Of a stretch of 64,000 bases of DNA, positions 62,584 to 64,000 are shown piece by piece (positions within the stretch are counted from its first letter, which is position 1; each line of letters starts with the position of its first letter). Origin of the DNA: a bacterium (lineage in GTDB: Bacteria; Actinomycetota; Acidimicrobiia; Acidimicrobiales; Bin134); NCBI GenBank assembly GCA_026708015.1, contig JAPOVT010000018.1, positions 118,680 through 182,679 of the forward strand. Reading direction: 5' to 3'. The position numbers were made by a program, and so were the translations under genes. The notes under the pieces are model-generated. The model made no database searches. It was not told where the DNA came from and was given only the letters and a program-made list of their open reading frames with translations.

Positions 62584-64000
62584 ACAGACTTACCCTCGGA
62601 GTCCACCCGCGTGTTGTATTCCAACTCGGGGAGAGCCTTGTAACCGATCCAGTACAAGCCCTGCTGGAGTTGGTCAAGAACTCCTACGACGCGGATGCGA
62701 CTCTGGTAACAGTTGAAGTGAACACCCACGTCAAAGAGGCAGACCTTCAAGGCCGGATCGTTGTAGAGGACAACGGCACCGGCATGAGCGAGCAGACCAT
62801 CAGGCATGGGTGGCTAACAATCTCGGTCTCTCCGAAGGCAGCGATGAAAGAGTCAGGGAAAAAGACCTTGCGGCACCACCGGGTTCCGTTAGGCGATAAG
62901 GGGGTGGGACGTCTTGGCACGCAACGTCTTGGTCACCGGCTCACAATCCGAACCTTCGAAGATCAAAGGCCTGACAAGAAGCGCTCTCGTGAACCAGTTC
63001 CGGGCCGTGAGCTGGTAATCGATTGGCGCGCTTACGACAGTGTGGACCGTCTCGATGAAGTCGAATTCCGACTAGAAGACGTCGAGAAAGAGCCCGCCGG
63101 CACCAGACTGATGATCGAGGGACTGAAAGACTCCGCTGAATGGCGCGGCGACGGGAAGAACCGTCTCGGAGCCGAACTGTCAAAATTGGTCTCGCCTTTT
63201 GACCCGCCTAAGAACTTTTCCTTAGATGTCCGTGTGGATGACGCTCCTGTCGAGCTCACCCAGGTAGACCGAATCGTTCGGCGGGCTGCACTCAGTTCAT
63301 GGCACATCAAGTTTGATGAGACAAGCTTGCGCGTCAATGGTTCTGTACGTGCCACATTCCTCCGCCCTGATCGAAAAGACCAGGACGAGTGGCGGTCACT
63401 AGTTGTAGCCGACGGTGGTGAGCGGCTTTACCAATTCCTGAAGAGTGATTCAGGAGCCAGAGATCTAGGGCTCATTAAACCATCCTCATCTTCTCAGGTG
63501 GCACGATTTGAATTTGAGCTAGGTATCGATGATCTGGATGCCGGTGTTGCTCCGGCGGCTGGGGGCGATACGCCCGGGCCGTTCGATGCATCTTTTGAGA
63601 GCTTTAGCCTTGGACGCTTCGAGGTGCAGGAGGTCGTTGACGAATACCTTCTTGACAACGATGTCGAGGGTCAAGTATTCGCTACTGAGGCAGAATACAG
63701 GGGTCTAATGAAGGATCTCGCCGGAGTACGCGTCTATCGCGACGGCTTCGGCGTTCGCGTAGCCGGAGACTGGCTGGGACTGGGTGCAGGTTTCACTAGG
63801 GCGCGCAGCTTCCGCGCTCTTCGTCCGGCAAACACGATTGGCTATATCAATATCTCGGCCGAGCGCAACCAGGGGCTGGTAGAAACGACTGACCGAGAAG
63901 GGTTCGTCCACAACAGCGCCTACAAGACATTTGTGGCTCTCCTAGCCCTGATTGTTCATGAGAATTGGGTTGAGTCTGTTTTTGGGGTGTTGGGTGCGGG
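62580..64000 (+). CDS. GHKL (MORC/MutL/Hsp90-like) ATPase, 3' end beyond the window
   Basis: The frame is open from ATG 62580 (overlapping the methylase stop as ATGA) to the right edge, 473 codons without a stop. The GHKL ATP site is complete: N box ALLELVKNSYDADAT (Glu30, Asn34), G1 VEDNGTGM (Asp64 to Gly68), G2 LGDKGVGRLG (104-113) and G3 GTRLMIEG (174-181). An S5-like domain follows, with late AERNQGLVETTDREGFV resembling the MORC/MutL transducer region. No histidine-kinase H box is seen. Prokaryotic MORC-type ATPases of this layout are known next to DNA methylases in restriction-like systems. The C-terminal effector part is not visible. Confidence 0.87.
   Translation, partial: MNRLTLGVHPRVVFQLGESLVTDPVQALLELVKNSYDADATLVTVEVNTHVKEADLQGRIVVEDNGTGMSEQTIRHGWLTISVSPKAAMKESGKKTLRHHRVPLGDKGVGRLGTQRLGHRLTIRTFEDQRPDKKRSREPVPGRELVIDWRAYDSVDRLDEVEFRLEDVEKEPAGTRLMIEGLKDSAEWRGDGKNRLGAELSKLVSPFDPPKNFSLDVRVDDAPVELTQVDRIVRRAALSSWHIKFDETSLRVNGSVRATFLRPDRKDQDEWRSLVVADGGERLYQFLKSDSGARDLGLIKPSSSSQVARFEFELGIDDLDAGVAPAAGGDTPGPFDASFESFSLGRFEVQEVVDEYLLDNDVEGQVFATEAEYRGLMKDLAGVRVYRDGFGVRVAGDWLGLGAGFTRARSFRALRPANTIGYINISAERNQGLVETTDREGFVHNSAYKTFVALLALIVHENWVESVFGVLGA

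Noticed and set aside
62941..63911. Small minus-strand open frames at the right edge
   Set aside because: They lie antisense inside the GHKL ATPase gene, whose plus-strand frame is open to the window edge with four conserved ATP-site motifs.

Overview
This is a GC-rich, gene-dense bacterial chromosome segment. GTG and TTG starts are frequent, many stop/start codons overlap (ATGA, GTGA, TTGA), and almost no gap exceeds 150 bp. The gene set points to an actinomycete (Actinomycetota): class E sortase, Septum-formation lipoprotein, DUF3040, DUF222-HNH nuclease, deazaflavin/F420-type oxidoreductases, and MutA/MutB/MeaB. Placement in Acidimicrobiia is an inference from this mixture. No rRNA, tRNA, CRISPR array or intact insertion sequence was seen.

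Layout. 1-4.5 kb: SUF iron-sulfur operon on the minus strand (sufB, a small Cys-rich protein, sufD, a Rieske ferredoxin), then a gamma-carbonic-anhydrase-like protein and a flavin reductase. 4.6-16.9 kb: housekeeping and envelope genes: CapA-like lipoprotein, eIF2B-like protein, class I fumarase, acyl-CoA synthetase, sortase E with a Septum-formation lipoprotein, GH63-like glycosidase, glycosyltransferase, Nudix hydrolase and a luciferase-like monooxygenase. 17-22 kb: complete AapJQMP-type polar amino acid ABC transporter, with two hairpins after the binding-protein gene and an RDD domain fused to the first permease. 22-28 kb: citrate synthase-type enzyme, MeaB and both methylmalonyl-CoA mutase subunits (propionyl-CoA/succinyl-CoA metabolism). 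28-32.6 kb: two amidohydrolases, a deazaflavin-type reductase, a DegT-family enzyme in which His replaces the PLP lysine, and an NTF2-fold epoxide hydrolase-like protein.

32.8-39.2 kb: glycine betaine/choline module: OpuAC-like binding protein, choline dehydrogenase-type GMC oxidoreductase, TetR regulator, OpuAA ATPase and a fused double permease. 39.2-41.1 kb: PNPOx-like protein, a decayed acyl-CoA ligase fragment and an F420-type LLM enzyme. 41.2-48.7 kb: a seven-gene catabolic operon that looks poorly described. It has a ROK regulator read from an apparently leaderless promoter that overlaps its own operator, an M20 amidohydrolase, a sugar-type ABC transporter with a one-domain ATPase, a YhfX-like PLP racemase-fold enzyme and a NagB-type deaminase. 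48.7-59.5 kb: ribA, alcohol dehydrogenase, MFS exporter, DUF2889 protein, the MoxR-DUF58-transglutaminase trio, DUF3040, dinB and a Nudix hydrolase.

59.6-64 kb: a DUF222-HNH nuclease, an AT-rich gap, then a two-gene operon running off the right edge: a DNA methyltransferase and a GHKL (MORC/MutL-like) ATPase with ATGA coupling. This resembles the prokaryotic MORC-type restriction-modification/defence modules and is the likeliest mobile or defence locus here. The best candidates for new biology are this module, the amino-sugar/YhfX operon, the Cys-rich protein inside the SUF operon and the RDD-permease fusion.
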